Positions 47,611-59,894 are shown, counted from the stretch's first letter. The stretch is DNA of 64,000 bases from Macrolepiota albuminosa (GCA_027475525.1 JAMWFC010000116.1:1921826-1985825); one strand, 5' to 3'. A program made the numbers and translations. The notes: generated by a model not told the origin, from the sequence alone.

Positions 47611-48090
47611 AAGACTACTTAAGGCGGAAGTTGACCACCATCGCCTCCCATCTGCACTGTCGCTTGCATATTCTGCTCATCCAGCGACTCTACTGCCTTA
47701 GCTATTTACTCTCAAAATCCACTTTCCAGTCATCAATTGGCACCACCACTCATGTATCCAACTAAAAAAAGTTATGCGCTCCTTCAGCATTCCCATAGGT
47801 GACAATGCCTGCCAGAATTGGAAATGCGGGGAAATTATCGTCCTCTAGTTTCGATGCGCGTCTGTCTCGGTGCTTGTTCGGGCACTCTTGAGCAGTGTCT
47901 CCACTACCCAGATGTACTTTTGTTATACGACTTCGCTGTACTTGTAGTCGTATGTTATCCATGACATTGGTACGTATTTATCTGGAGCTTTGATTCTAAA
48001 TATCTCTGAAAACGACGATCTCGCGCACGTTTTGTTCTTGTGTGAAGTGATTACCACCCATTCGTAACAGATTTACATTTCGGCTCGAGC
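47611..48090. other. Intergenic region
   Basis: Between PEX7 and the EFM7-like gene, both plus strand. No supported exon. A minus-strand 66-codon frame here looks random. Confidence 0.5.
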
Positions 48091-49006
48091 ATGGAGGATG
48101 GAAGGACAGAGATAGACGCCACTGACATCTTTTCGAGTTCATTGGAGACACTTTTTGATCACCAACCAATTACACTCGCGTCGGCGGGCTCTGTGTACAC
48201 GCACGAGTGCAAAAATCCATCGTCTAAAGCTTGCGCCACAGATGCACCTCTAAAGATCACACTAATTACACCTGATACGCTATCCGCGAATTGGTCTTTG
48301 CACGCGTCCGATATCTGGGTTGCATCACGCTATCTAGCAGATCACCTCGATCAGCTTTCCATTGACACGATGGCTACCGCTCGAAGATCCGCTGGTGAAA
48401 AAGTACGGGTTCTTGAACTAGGTGCATCAGCTGGTCTGCCGGGAATATTGATCGCAAAAGCTTTTGACGACGTATCTGTTGTAGTCAGTGACTACCCCGA
48501 CGAATTGTTGATGAAGACACTATATTGATCGCAAAAGCTTTTGACGACGTATCTGTTGTAGTCAGTGACTACCCCGACGAATTGTTGATGAAGACACTGC
48601 TGAGAACGTTGCACGTAATAGTGTCTCGCATTGTTGTGTCGCTGCGCCATACGCATGGGGTCTTGACGCTTCCACTGTCATCGGTGATGACGGTGCTTTC
48701 GATATCGTCGTTGCAGCAGATACATTGTGGAATTCTACTCTACATACAATCTTCATTCAAAGTCTGCAAACGACTCTCAGAAGGGTACCATCTGCACGTA
48801 TACATCTTGTTGCTGGCTTGCACACTGGCCGATATACCATTCAATCTTTCCTTCATGCTGTTCACCAGGCTGGCTTTGACATAGAAAGTGTCCTAGAGAA
48901 GGAGATCAAGGGTGACAAAGAAAGGGCTTGGGACGTGAAGGGTGATAATGATGACAAGGACAGGAGACGCTGGGTCATATGGATAGTTTTAAAATGGAGG
49001 ATTTAA
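48091..49006 (+). CDS. EFM7-like protein methyltransferase (interrupted by 77-bp duplication)
   Basis: Start MEDGRTEIDATDIFSSSLETL. SAM motif I is VLELGASAGLPGILIAKAF and the post-I acidic motif is VVSDYPDELLMKTL, the pattern of the EFM7/NNT1 group, which methylates translation factor eEF1A. Later come FDIVVAADTLWNSTLH and ARIHLVAGLHTGRYTI. The C-terminus is Lys/Asp-rich and ends WVIWIVLKWRI. The frame is cut by a 77-bp tandem copy (48445-48598), and one further base seems missing just after it, since the expected continuation ENVARNSVSH is in another frame. Assembly error is the simplest explanation. Substrate is inferred from family resemblance. Confidence 0.8.
48445..48598. repeat. Exact 77-bp tandem duplication in the EFM7-like gene
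   Basis: 48445-48521 repeated at 48522-48598, just after SAM motif I. Confidence 0.95.
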
Positions 49007-49359
49007 TTATTTATCATTCCTCTTGATGCCAAGTCGTTTGTCGCAAAGTTACTATCAACCAACTTTTCTTGATTTCAGAGGGAGAGGATTTATGCAACTA
49101 CAGAGGTACCTTGAGACCTACAGGCTAACAATACATGGATACAGATATAGATTTCTTGCTTTCAAATTTCGTCAAACAGTTGAGAATTCGTCGATGAATC
49201 ACAGTAACAGCTCAATGATGCGTGCGGCTATCATGATGAGAGTGAGAGCGTCCCGTCGAGTGTGGCACCCCGAAAGTGAGTATATTGACAGGCTTGGAGT
49301 CGTCGTGATTGTTCTGGTGGGGAAGCACGTGAGAAGGATTCCATACAGACTTGTGTCTT
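49007..49359. other. Convergent intergenic region
   Basis: 3' flanks of the EFM7-like and F-box genes. The plus-strand frame 49023-49388 has no recognisable features and overlaps the F-box 3' end. Confidence 0.45.
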
Positions 49360-50960
49360 CTAGTCGTCACCTACCAAAAACAAGATGATATTGTCCTCAG
49401 TAAGACGGATATCTTCGATTTGGCGACCATCCACTGTCTTGGAAGGCAGTTCACGACTGCTTTCGTTCGGAACAAGAACACAACGTGGGCCAACCATAGA
49501 CCAGGCGCGTGTCTGGACACAGCTTGAGTCGGGAAAGGGTGCGAATTCGATTAGGTTAAGCCTAGATAACGCGGGGGCACGAGACGAATGGCGAGGTGTA
49601 TTCTCCGCGAACACAACGCGGCTTCCATTGACGTAAGGGCCGAAGATAGTTGGATGGGCGTTGCGGATGAGGCAAGCTTGGCTCCACTCCATCCAGGAGA
49701 CTCGAAGGCGATCCTTACGCGAAGTCGGCCGAAAAAATGATTCATTGACTATGAGCCAGTTCCGGACAGATGGGCCTCCATTAGGAGAAGACGTCTTCAC
49801 CATGATGAGGACGATGCGCCGGTAAGGGTCAGGGTAAAACATAGCCTCAGACGGGGAGGGCTGATCAGTCAATGGAGATGTGTTAGGGCTAAATCCGATA
49901 ATGGACCTTGCCCAAGCCTCAGGCAGTTCATAGTCACGTTCGACGACCACAGTACTGATGTTTGAAATGTTGTAGAGACTTAGATAGGGAAGGCCGCGGC
50001 TACGCCGGACAACGAGTAGACGTTTCTCGTTAAGGAATTGGATATCGTTATCTTCCAGCCACTATGTCCCAAGATCCGGTAAGGTTGTATCATGTGCACC
50101 AACGAAAGGCTTACCCCAGCCTGGAAAGTGCACCAATTAAGAACGAGGTGCATGACCTTGCCACTTGAGAATTCGAACGAGATGGACATGTTTCTCCCAG
50201 CGATAGCGATGGAGACACTGGAAATGGGGTCCTGCCCAACATTGCAATCATATGTGCCACTGTAAGCCTTTGGATGCTTTTCAAACGTCCAGAGATCCTT
50301 AAAGTATAAGACGACACCAATGCCGGTCTGGAGACTTCTCGGGATGTCAGACACTAATCAAGTGGAAGAAAGAATCAGAGTAATCGACCCCCACCTTAGG
50401 ACGTGGCTAGTGACAATAAGGGACTGAGACCGATCAATGGCTATGTTTTCGATTTCTGGGGTACGGAACTTTAAATGGCGAGTCAGTGCAGGCGAGCGAG
50501 ATGTACGGCAGGATGGTAGTTCCGCGATGTCAACGGAATACTGTCCACCGTGTACGCGTATTTGATGGAAAAAACCAGCAGATACACCAAAACGCGACTT
50601 TGGGGCAAGAAGCATCTTATGTTCATGGCCCCAGATTAAAGAGGGCCAATCATTCCGATATTTAGCCAGAAGCTGAAGACGTCCAACGGCGGGTCTATAG
50701 GCATGGGATGCTGACCCATCTTTCATTCCGGCTATAGCAAGTTCAAACACGTAGTGAAGAGGAGAGTATTCCATAACGAGGGAATGGATTCTCTTGAAAG
50801 CCTGAATATGATGTCAAAGACTATATTCAGCATTTATGAGCAAAGACCTTACCTTGCAGGCGCGCCATAAAGAGATTGAATCTAAATAGCGTAAAATCAG
50901 GATTAAGACATCATTCGATATCTTATAATGACGAGTAATCGGATTCCGACGAGGAGCCAT
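49360..50960 (-). CDS. F-box protein
   Basis: Start at 50960 (MAPRRNPITRHYK). The F-box is ISNDVLILILRYLDSISLWRACKAFKRIHSLV, spliced across one short intron, so the protein probably links a substrate to an SCF ubiquitin ligase. The rest (FELAIAGMKDGS, LKFRTPEIENIAIDRSQSLIV, VVVERDYELPEAWARSIIGF) looks like a beta-rich repeat region seen in many mushroom F-box proteins and has no named domain I recognise. At least four exons. The Met further upstream at 51083 is rejected because MAPRRN directly precedes the F-box, as in relatives. Substrates are unknown; F-box families are large and fast-changing in Agaricomycetes. Confidence 0.75.
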
Positions 50961-51594
50961 GGTGCACTGAAGATCATACCCTGTCCTTGCATGCGATTTT
51001 ATACAAGAGCCGCTTATAGCTAGCAAAGAAAAGAAAAAGAACTGTGTTTGGTTACTCAACATCGGCACGCGAACAGCCTCCATTTGCTTGAATTAACGCG
51101 CTAAAAACCAAAATAAATAGCGCCCTAGCATGTTGATTGATAGGAAGGTCATTGTATGCGGCGCAGATCTTTTGTAAAGAGTACGCCGGGTCCACAACAT
51201 GTTGTAAAGGATGTCATGTCAACGGATTTGGGTTAAAGAAGTCAGAGAAAGTTTGGCTCTGATAGACATTTTTCGCGAGGCAGGGATAATGCGAAGTCGG
51301 GAAGGAACAATAGGAGCCTGACGGTAGGGTGGCACCTTCCGAAATAGATCATATCACACACGGAAAGGGCGACCCAGATGTAAGGGTGCGCTGGATATTT
51401 GTAAGGAGTCAAGATAATAGAACAAGATCTTCCATTGTACTTGCATGTTGCGATGACCACCTGCAATAGAGGAACGAGAAACGTGAAACGAGACGAGCCG
51501 GCATATGAGATCGGGTGTACCCGATCTGCTGAGTCAGCGATCTAAAGCTTCGACCACGCGTTGTTCCTGGATTAGACTTGCTCCGAACCACGAC
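50961..51594. other. Divergent promoter region between F-box and CRIPT genes
   Basis: 634 bp between opposite starts. Two minus-strand frames (51242-51466, 51409-51636) have no recognisable content. Confidence 0.45.
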
Positions 51595-52049
51595 ATGGTC
51601 TGCAAGAAATGCGAGTCGGTATGTCTTTGTATACACTATCCGGAGTATACTGATTTATGTCCATAGAAACTATCAAAAGTTGCAGCCCCTGATCCTTTTA
51701 CGTCGAGTTCTAAGAGTATTAAAGATGGAACAAGAAAAGTCGGCGAGAATAAGCTATTGAATCGCCCAGGCAGCTCCAAGAATCGCTTTCAGGTGGGTGT
51801 AGCGCCTCTTTTGAACAAGATCCGATATTAAATCTATACAATAGCCTTACCAAGGAAAGTGTAAGGATTGTAAGCAACCAACAACTCAGAACAGCGCAAA
51901 GTATTGCCATGGTATGTGACTTTTTCCAGTCCCTTTTTGTTTGCATACAGTTTCCGACACTTCCAGGTTGTGCCTACAAGAAGGGCTTGTGCTCGATTTG
52001 CGGCAAGAAGATACTTGATACCACAGGCTACGTCATGTCGTCTAAGTGA
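51595..52049 (+). CDS. CRIPT: CRIPT-like cysteine-rich protein
   Basis: Four exons give a protein of about 95 residues: MVCKKCESKLSKVAAPDPF, DGTRKVGENKLLNRPGSSKN, RFQPYQGKCKDCKQ and YCHGCAYKKGLCSICGKKIL. Four Cys-x2-Cys pairs are placed as in human CRIPT, a conserved eukaryotic protein tied to minor-spliceosome function and, in animals, to PDZ binding. The acceptor after exon 2 is the TAG before CCTTACCAAGG; this keeps the PY motif found in relatives. It was too fragmented by introns to appear as one open frame. Stop TGA 52047-52049. Confidence 0.9.
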
Positions 52050-52256
52050 TTTGACCTTCAAACGAGGGCTTGTATTGGCAGTGAGTTAATAATGGACAAT
52101 GATGTATACTACACCCTAAATATGCGAACACCTTTTCCTCATTTGTTTGACTTCACAAAGGAAGCACTTCAGGTCGCAAAGCATGTACCAGGCATGTCTT
52201 CAATATACAGTAGATTCTACGAATATATAACTAATTGTGGAATCAGTAGCATTGGT

Positions 52257-55200
52257 TCAAGATGGTCCTAGTTCAGATAATTCCCGTTGTCGCTTCAGCC
52301 AGATCTCATCATCAATGGTGTTCACCGTCAAAAACCTCCAAACGTAGACATGTTTCGTCTGGCCAAATCGTACCAAACGACCAATGGCTTGAGTCTCGCA
52401 AGCCTTATAGATCTCTTTTGATGGCGCAAGGAGAGGTGACAAGAAGATGGCGTGATTAGCGGATGTCAAATTCGCACCACTGGCGCTTTCATCCATGACA
52501 TTGAGGAGTAATACGCGTTCTTTGCTGTTGTTCTGGAATTGTTCCAGGTTCTTGCTCTTCTGATGCGCGGTACCCTTGATTTCTAAGTACTGTATTTTGT
52601 TGTAAGTGAAAGCTTCCGTCACTTTTTTCATCAAGTCGGGGAATTGGACAAAGACCAGAACTCGCTCGTCTTTCTTGACCTTGTTCCTGGAATCCTAGCG
52701 TCAACCTTTGAAACAACAAAATCAAAAGAATCAAACTTTATAAGGTCCACGATCTGTTGCAATTTTTCACCAAAGTGCTTTCCTTGGCCGTGACGAGCAG
52801 GATCGTCGACGCCCAACGTTTCTGCCCTGACGATGTTGAGGACTCTAGCGGCCGCTTTGCATCCTCCTTTTCCGGCATAAACACACTCTTCGCTCTCGGC
52901 CCGGCTCCTGACACACTCATAGCAACCCATGTGGCCACAAGACGATAAGACGGCTACATCGGCCATAGGAATGCCCTTCCTGCCACAATTTGGGCAATCG
53001 ACTACCGGTGGCTTCTCGCTCTGTTTTTGAAGATCGCGGACGACACTGAAATATCGGAGGGAGCGAACACGACCTACGAGTTCCTTTGTGAGACGTCTAA
53101 TTTCGTGGGTTTTTTCTCGGTGCTCCCAAGCTCGTTCTTTCAAACTTTCGGACAACTTGATATCCTTGATATCCTTGGCGTTCTTTTTGGGTTTCTCGAG
53201 CCCGGCTTCATCAATTTTCGCTTCATCTAGCAGTTGTACGACCATCTGTGACGCTTCGGTATCTTCGACGCCCTCCTCACCACGAGATACTCGAATCCAT
53301 TCGACGAACATGGACTCGGAACCTAGGTATCCGAGGCTTTTTTCTCGTTTTATGCCATCCTTGATTGATTCGAGGAGATCGGTTTTGCATTCGTCTAGTT
53401 GCTTCTGCCTTTCCTTTACGATGACGTCGCAAGCCTTCATTGCGTTATCATTGGTCATTTCAAGGTCGAAGTGCGAGCATCGCTTCAGTAAAGCTTCTTC
53501 GGCGGACCTGAAGTTTATTGATTAGTTACAGACCACGACGATGGCATAATCACATACTTGCTCTCCCCGAGAGACTTGTTCAAACGGCGTTCTCGATCAC
53601 TCTCCGTCTTCTTGCCCCTTTTGATAGTCATATCCAAGGCATGCAAGTGATGCTCGAGCTCAAGATAGATCGCGCGTTCCGCTGCAGGAAGAATAACTTG
53701 CTGTATTTTCTCCGTCCACGGTATTTCATCGATCTCGGCAATGTTCTGGATTGACAGATTCAATAAAAGACCTTGAATGCGATTTTGTAAAAATCAACAC
53801 ACCTGCCTAACGAAACGATCGAGGAAACGTTGGCCTAATTCGACACGATTGGCATGCCATTCAAGGCTGTGTACTTCCCGGAATGAATGGAACTGTTCAA
53901 CAGCTGCAAGAGAAGTTAGTCCTCAGTCTCATCAAGATACATAAATGATGTAGCAGACCTGTCTGTTCCCTGCGGCGTTTCTTGATTTCAGCCGATTGCC
54001 CTTCAGCATCATCGTCAACTCCTAGATGGAGATTTAGGAAGGCAGCGATCGTTTTTAATGCTCCAAAGTCGTGAATCGGCGGTGTTCCTGAAAGAACCCA
54101 ACTCCGTTCTGCAGTCATCTTGGTCACGAGGCAATGAACCTTGCCATCTAGGTATGTATACTCGTCGACAACCTTGCGCGCAAAGTGGAACATCTCCAAC
54201 GGAGGTGCTTTCATGTTGGTCCAGTCCTCTTGGACAGCTGACGTTTCAAGTTTCCATGGGTCGCTATCAACACGTTTCTGCTTTTTGACTGGACGCTTAT
54301 CCTCACCGACGGCCTTACGCTTTGTGGCCTTCTTTGTCGTAGAGCCGTCCGTGTCTATGTCCATGTCGACCTCTGAACTTGAGGAGGCGGATTTTTTTCC
54401 GTTGGCTTGCGGTCGGGGAAGGACCTTGGGTATTGCCTTGCCTTTGTTCTTTGATGTTTTGCGCTTCTTCAGTGTTGTCTCGTCACTTGAAGACACTGAC
54501 TCCTCTGCCGATTCTTCACCATCGGACAATTCAGATCCAGACTCGTCGCTGGAACCTGCTTCATAGTCAGACGACATGTCTGAACTATCTTTCCTGCTTT
54601 TTCGCACAGGCTTCTTGGACACTGCCTTCCTGCGCTTCTTGGATGCTTCCTGATTGCTCTCATCCTCCGAGTCGCTAGAGATCACGAATGATTTCTTGGA
54701 TGAGGCACGTCGCTGTGGCTTGCGATTCTCCTCAGCTTCAGTTTCGGTTGTGGATTCATAGGCTTCAAACTCTGGTTCTGTTTCTGGAGGGGTCGAGGCG
54801 GCAGACGAGATGCTAGACTTCGTTCCCTTGTCCGAAACCTTTCCAGGGGGAACAGTTTGAATATAAACCTCGACAATTCTTCCAGTGAGTGAGGAACCTC
54901 GACTATTCACTACCTTCCCGTTCGTCCCATTGATTGGCTTCTTTTCCTTTTGCACTGGGGATTTAGCGTTAACAACTTGAGCTTTTTCAACCGCCTCCCT
55001 GTAGGATTTGCCTTTCAAACGTTTGGACTGGAGCGATGCGGTGGCAGCGGCGGCGGCCTTTTTAGCTAAATAGTCTAAATTGAACATTGGATTCCGATAG
55101 ACAAAGACGCATACTGACCTTCTTCTTCAGCGGCCTTGATTCGTTCCGTAAGAGCTGCAGCACCTTGAGTTTTAAGAATCTCTGTCCGTGACTTGAGAGA

Positions 55201-58200
55201 AGCAAGGACTTTGTCAAAGTGTGCGTTGAAATGACGCCCCTCCTTCCCAGGAAGCTCCCCGGCACCACTAAGCAGCTGGAGATTCTCAAGATAGACATTA
55301 CTCTTGAAAATGTTGGAAGCGACAACAACAACATCAGCCTTTTTCATTTTGGCGATCGTCATGGAATTGAGATTTGCCACACTTGAAATGACTTCGACCT
55401 TGAAACGGTTGTCTCCGGTGAATTTTTTGAATTCATTCTTCCACTGAAGAGTCAAGTGGGGTGGAACAACAGCAAGCGTGGCTTTAACGGGTATCTTTCC
55501 GGGAACGTCACCGATCTTCTTGAATTCCTCCTTCACGCTCGCGGACGTACAGTCAATCAAACCTAAAGTGATTGCAGTTTTTCCATACCCAACTTGATCA
55601 GCTAGTACGCCCCCTCGAATGTGAACTGGGCGTTGGGCGCGACCTTCTGCCCTCCAACCGAGTGGGCTTAAGATAGCTTCGGACACTTCCTCCTCGATAA
55701 AGGGAGCCATGTTGCGAGACTCTTGGCGAATCATCCACTCCAGCGAACGTAATTGTTCCTTTCTCAGTGGGATTATAAAGGACGGCGGTTGACTGTGCTC
55801 TTTGTCAAGCTTGTTGCTCAAGATGGTGAAAGGAGGATGGTCGATAGTCACAAGAGGAGAAAAGTTGGTGTTTATCCTCCAAGACACTATGGCGCGCTCG
55901 CTGCGATTTGCGGACGGCAGGCGGGAAAGAGCACGGTGAATAAGGGAAGGGATGTTGACTCCAATTCTGACAGTACCGACGTCGTTTTCATCGAGTTTGA
56001 GCTCCGTCATGAATGCGCTTGGGCGTCTCTTGAGTCTTCGTTCATACTCTCCAGCCTGAACGGAGTCTTCAACCGGGACCATTTTCTTGCCGATCTGTCT
56101 CCATTCTATCTCCGGAGCAGCGGGAGCACAGCGCTCGCAGTTCGATAGCTCGGTCGGTGTAACAACTTCTTGCCAATCAACGAATTTTTCGTTGACATGA
56201 CGAACTCGTTCCAATAGCCAGGCCAAAGCCTTGAATGTACTGCGTTCATGAATTTTGTCGACTTCTTTCCATTCTCGCGGCCACTCAGGACTAGCGTGAC
56301 CACGAAGAGGAACTGTGCAAACAAGGAGAGCATTTGCATTACAGCATGCATCCTTAGAAACAGAAGGTTCAAGGGATTTTGCGGGCGTTGCAAAGGTGGC
56401 ATTCGCTGTAACCGAAGCCTAGGTGATGTGTCAACGAAATCGAAACTGTTTCATCATGGAGACAGACCTGGAGATGGACAACATCAGTTGACACCCATTT
56501 CGAGGGTATATGACATAGAACATCTTGTTCGTCTCCTTCACTCGATTGTCTCCACGAAGTATCCATCTTGCTGATGATGGGTCGCGATTCACCATATTCG
56601 TATCTACGTTTGCTGTTGGAGAATACGAAACAGTCTTTCGAATCGTCTGTGCGATGAGGATCTAAGAACAGGAAGACTGGTGGTAATGCAACCTCAGCTG
56701 TCGTAGGTTGCTTTTTGTGCAAAGCACCATTTGCAGTTCCGCATCTTTCAAACAGGTCATACGTTCCCGAGATGTCGCGATCAAAAAGCTCGATCTTGTC
56801 AGAAGGTATTGTAATCTGTAGGGCAGAGAACACTTTTTTCGTACTGAACTCCTTATTTGCCAAACCGATGCGTGCTTCCCAGGAATCTACAAGTTCTCCG
56901 ACACCTTTGACTTTGACAGAGACGGAAGTTACATGGGGCAGGCCAAATTCCCACTGACCCGAGAGCAAGTTGTCCTTGATGATAAGTCTACCAATGGGAG
57001 CTTCCAGAACACGCCTAATCTCAGAATTTGCTGGATCATATTCCTCCGGCAAGGCATAAAGTCGCCATTCAGGCTGTTGAGGATGCAACAACAGTTCCAG
57101 CATTGCGAACGGTGAACGATATACAGCACTCCAGATCTCTTGACGCTTCGTCTCGACAAAACGGAGTTCATGTCCGGATGCTCGGATGACTGCTGCAGAC
57201 CAGCTCGACCACATTTGTTCAGGAATCAAGACTTGTGACGTGACCTTGAGGCTATCAAGTATTTCCTGACTCACGTTAGAGAGTGTGATGCACATCGGTA
57301 AAGTAGACTCGAGTTCCTTGGCGAAGTCGGAAGGTGGTAAGCGGGGGTTAGTAATGACATCGATTGGGACTGGATTATGCTCAGGACGTCCACCACATTT
57401 CTTGCAAGAGGAGGAGCCACAATCTTGGCACAGGAAAAGCGGCCTCCTTGTTATATCCAAGCGGCCTTCGCAGGTACAAAGTCGAGCGCTCTTCTCAGCA
57501 TCCGACAGAAGGTCAGGGAATGACACTGCTTTGGTCACGGTTAGGTCGAGTGGTTCCTGCACCAAATGTTCCTCTCCTACAATAACACTGACAGCGGACA
57601 CTTCAACGACCGCGTCAACGTCCATGGCAGTAACTCCTGAATCATAGGTACCAGCTTTTGTTTCATACGTCTGGACATCATCACCAGCTTTGAGAAGTTT
57701 CTTGCCCGCCACCAGGGCAGCAATGATACAGGCGCCTACTACAGTAGTAGACATTGCGTTTCCAGCAAGATCCGCTAGCTGATCCTCAGTTTCGCGAGTG
57801 AGCAGGAGTTTGTCAACTGGAAGTCCCTGCATAGATAAGGCTTCAAGCCCAACCATGGGCCCGCCACGGTTCGTAATATATGGTATCATACTTGGAGTGA
57901 GACATGGACAGATACCGACTTTGTTGGAACCAATGGTTCGGTCGACATTCTGTGAAAGATTCCAGACTATACTGTATCAGTGCATCAGCTTCAGTTATTA
58001 GCCGAGGATGATCACGACCTACGTCTTGTAAGATGGATCAACGCCTTTGGTAGCAGAACGAAGCAAACTAATATCCATCAAATCCCAGACTCTTTCTACC
58101 TGACCAACGCCCCAATCTCCCCAAGCAAAATCTGGTAATTTACAAAAGCCACCTGAAAGCGGCATCAGTCTTTGCATTACCCCAGTGTAATGATCACAAA

Positions 58201-59377
58201 CCTTCGTCCCAACTTGTTAATGGACGTTTTGCTCCCAACTCTTCTTCGAGTCTGGCCCTCTGATGGCGTGATTCACAACGACTCCAATCTGTACGACCTG
58301 TTCGTCGATCAAGCGCATTGTAACTCTCCTGAACGAGCTTCTGCCTGGCTTGATGTATACGAGGATCATCCGATGCAAGAAGGAAGGCATCCAGTGTAGA
58401 TGAAGCAGGCCTCTTGAGCTTATTCTTGACCAAGTCGGACCATTTGCTAGGAATGCTCGATCCTTTCTTATCAACTGCCACAAGGTAGCCTCTAGTCCGC
58501 GTATGAGGGATATAATATTGTTTGGTATCGACTCTTTGGTGCTCAGCACTATAGTTGTTGTTCTCAAAATATTCCTTCACTTTGTCCCAAGGTGCAGAAC
58601 AGACATTCTCAAGAATAACAAGGGGAGGCCTATGTCGCTTGACCCAAGTCATCATTCCACGGAACGTGCGGCCAGATTCTCCACTGGCATCAATGTCCTG
58701 TTTCTGGTTGTTTAGATTGGAGTAATCAACGCAAGAAGTTCCAGCAATTAAGATATCGACGTCGCCAGGAACGGGAGCAAGTGCACCATAGGCAGTGTGT
58801 CTGATAAGAACAGCGAAGTGTGAAATACAGGACATGCAAGAAACGGAAAAACTCACGCTTCATCATTACCAAGCTCGCAGACATCACGAAAAAGAAGAGG
58901 AGGATGGAAGTTCCTTTCAATATAGGCCTGCTTGAAAGGTTCAATCTCACACGAAAACACGTGTTCGATTTCGAGATGAAGGCCGTGCTGATCAAAGATG
59001 GACTGCTGAATGAGTTCGAGGGCCAAAAGAGGAGACTCGGTGCCAGAACACATGGTTGCAACGCGTAGTTTGCGACCTGCAACGTGATCTGCTACTTCCT
59101 TAATTTCCGGGATTCGACTGACAAGGTCAGAGAATATGGCAGGAATTTTGTGAATGGGAGGAAGGTCGGATGCATCTGGAGCAGCGGCTCTGGCGCCTTT
59201 CTTCGTCGTTTGTTGAGTATCCGACATCTCGACATCTGTATCCTCGTTAGACTCCTCAGCCGCGACTGAGTCATTCGACGCGTTATGTGCTTCTTTTTTG
59301 GGTTTTCCTCCCCCAAAAAATGCGTCAAGGGATGTCTGTTCTTTGGCACGCGTCGTTGAAGGCTTGTGCTTTGCCAT
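52257..59377 (-). CDS. DNMT5: DNMT5-type DNA cytosine methyltransferase with RING and SNF2 ATPase
   Basis: One very large multi-exon gene, roughly 2,000 residues. Start MAKHKPSTTRAKEQ at 59377. Methyltransferase motifs: I RVATMCSGTESPLLALEL; IV IAGTSCVDYSNLN with the catalytic Cys; VI LVILENVCSAPW; VIII YYIPHTRTRGYLVAVD; X LAGNAMSTTVVG. A middle region with a Cys-rich CQDCGSSSCKKCGG follows. The SNF2 part has Walker A QVGYGKTAITLGL, a long Ser/Lys/Glu-rich insertion, motif II VDEYTYL, SWVLSGTPP, a RING finger (CPNCGRK...CGHMGCYECV) and motif VI QAIGRLVRFGQTK near the end. In Cryptococcus, DNMT5 is an ATP-dependent maintenance methylase for CpG sites. Here the N-terminus carries a PIP-box-like QTSLDAFF. 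It could be split into three genes by a naive predictor; the continuity of motifs argues for one. Confidence 0.9.
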
Positions 59378-59602
59378 GATGGTAATCGAATGAACAGAAG
59401 ACGCGTAGGCTCTGGGCACAAAAGCGGCGTCCGGGTCGCGTTATGTCACAGTGTGACTCTCCTTAGCATTTTCATCCGCTGGCACGTGTCAATAAGAATA
59501 AATCGAAAATGCCCATGCATCCTCGTTCAACGCTGGCCAAACGGTTCTTTGCGTCCGTTTCTTTTGACTGGACTGACAGGTCATATGCGATAGATTGGTA
59601 CC

Positions 59603-59894
59603 TGTTGACCGAGGTAGTCTATTAGGGTCAGCTTGGACGTGGTCACATGATCTCAGCATTAACTTTGGTTTGACGTGTATTATAGCCTCAGTTGCTCTCT
59701 CTCATCATAGACAGGCTCTGAGGCTGTAAGTACACGTTTTTCCATTCATGAATTAGTACATATCTGATAGCTTGTGACTTAGTTACTTTACGCTGTCCTT
59801 AGGTATGAATATAGTTGCTCTCTCTCATCATAGACAGGCTCTGAGGCTTTACTTTACGCTGTCCTTAGTTCCAGGCTGTCAGATACGTCCAACA
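59603..59894 (+). repeat. 5' LTR of the Copia element
   Basis: Starts TGTTGACCGAGG and ends CCAACA, with a perfect TGTTG/CAACA terminal inversion, 292 bp. GGTTATGGGC follows directly and may be the primer-binding site. TATTATAG near 59680 is a plausible TATA-like element upstream of the leader repeat. Confidence 0.72.
59690..59868 (+). repeat. Leader duplicated once with and once without an intron
   Basis: Bases 59690-59725 plus 59783-59802 (56 nt in all) recur without a gap at 59813-59868. The first copy is interrupted at 59726-59782 by 57 nt starting GTAAGT, containing CTGAT, and ending TTAG, which is a standard mushroom intron. Ten bases separate the copies. Confidence 0.88.

Noticed and set aside
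49023..49388. 121-codon plus-strand frame
   Set aside because: Overlaps the 3' end of the F-box gene on the other strand and has random-looking composition.
52257..59377. Splitting the region into a separate methyltransferase, a RING protein and a SNF2 helicase
   Set aside because: Motifs follow in one direction in the order known for DNMT5, with no promoter-sized gaps and exons continuing in phase.
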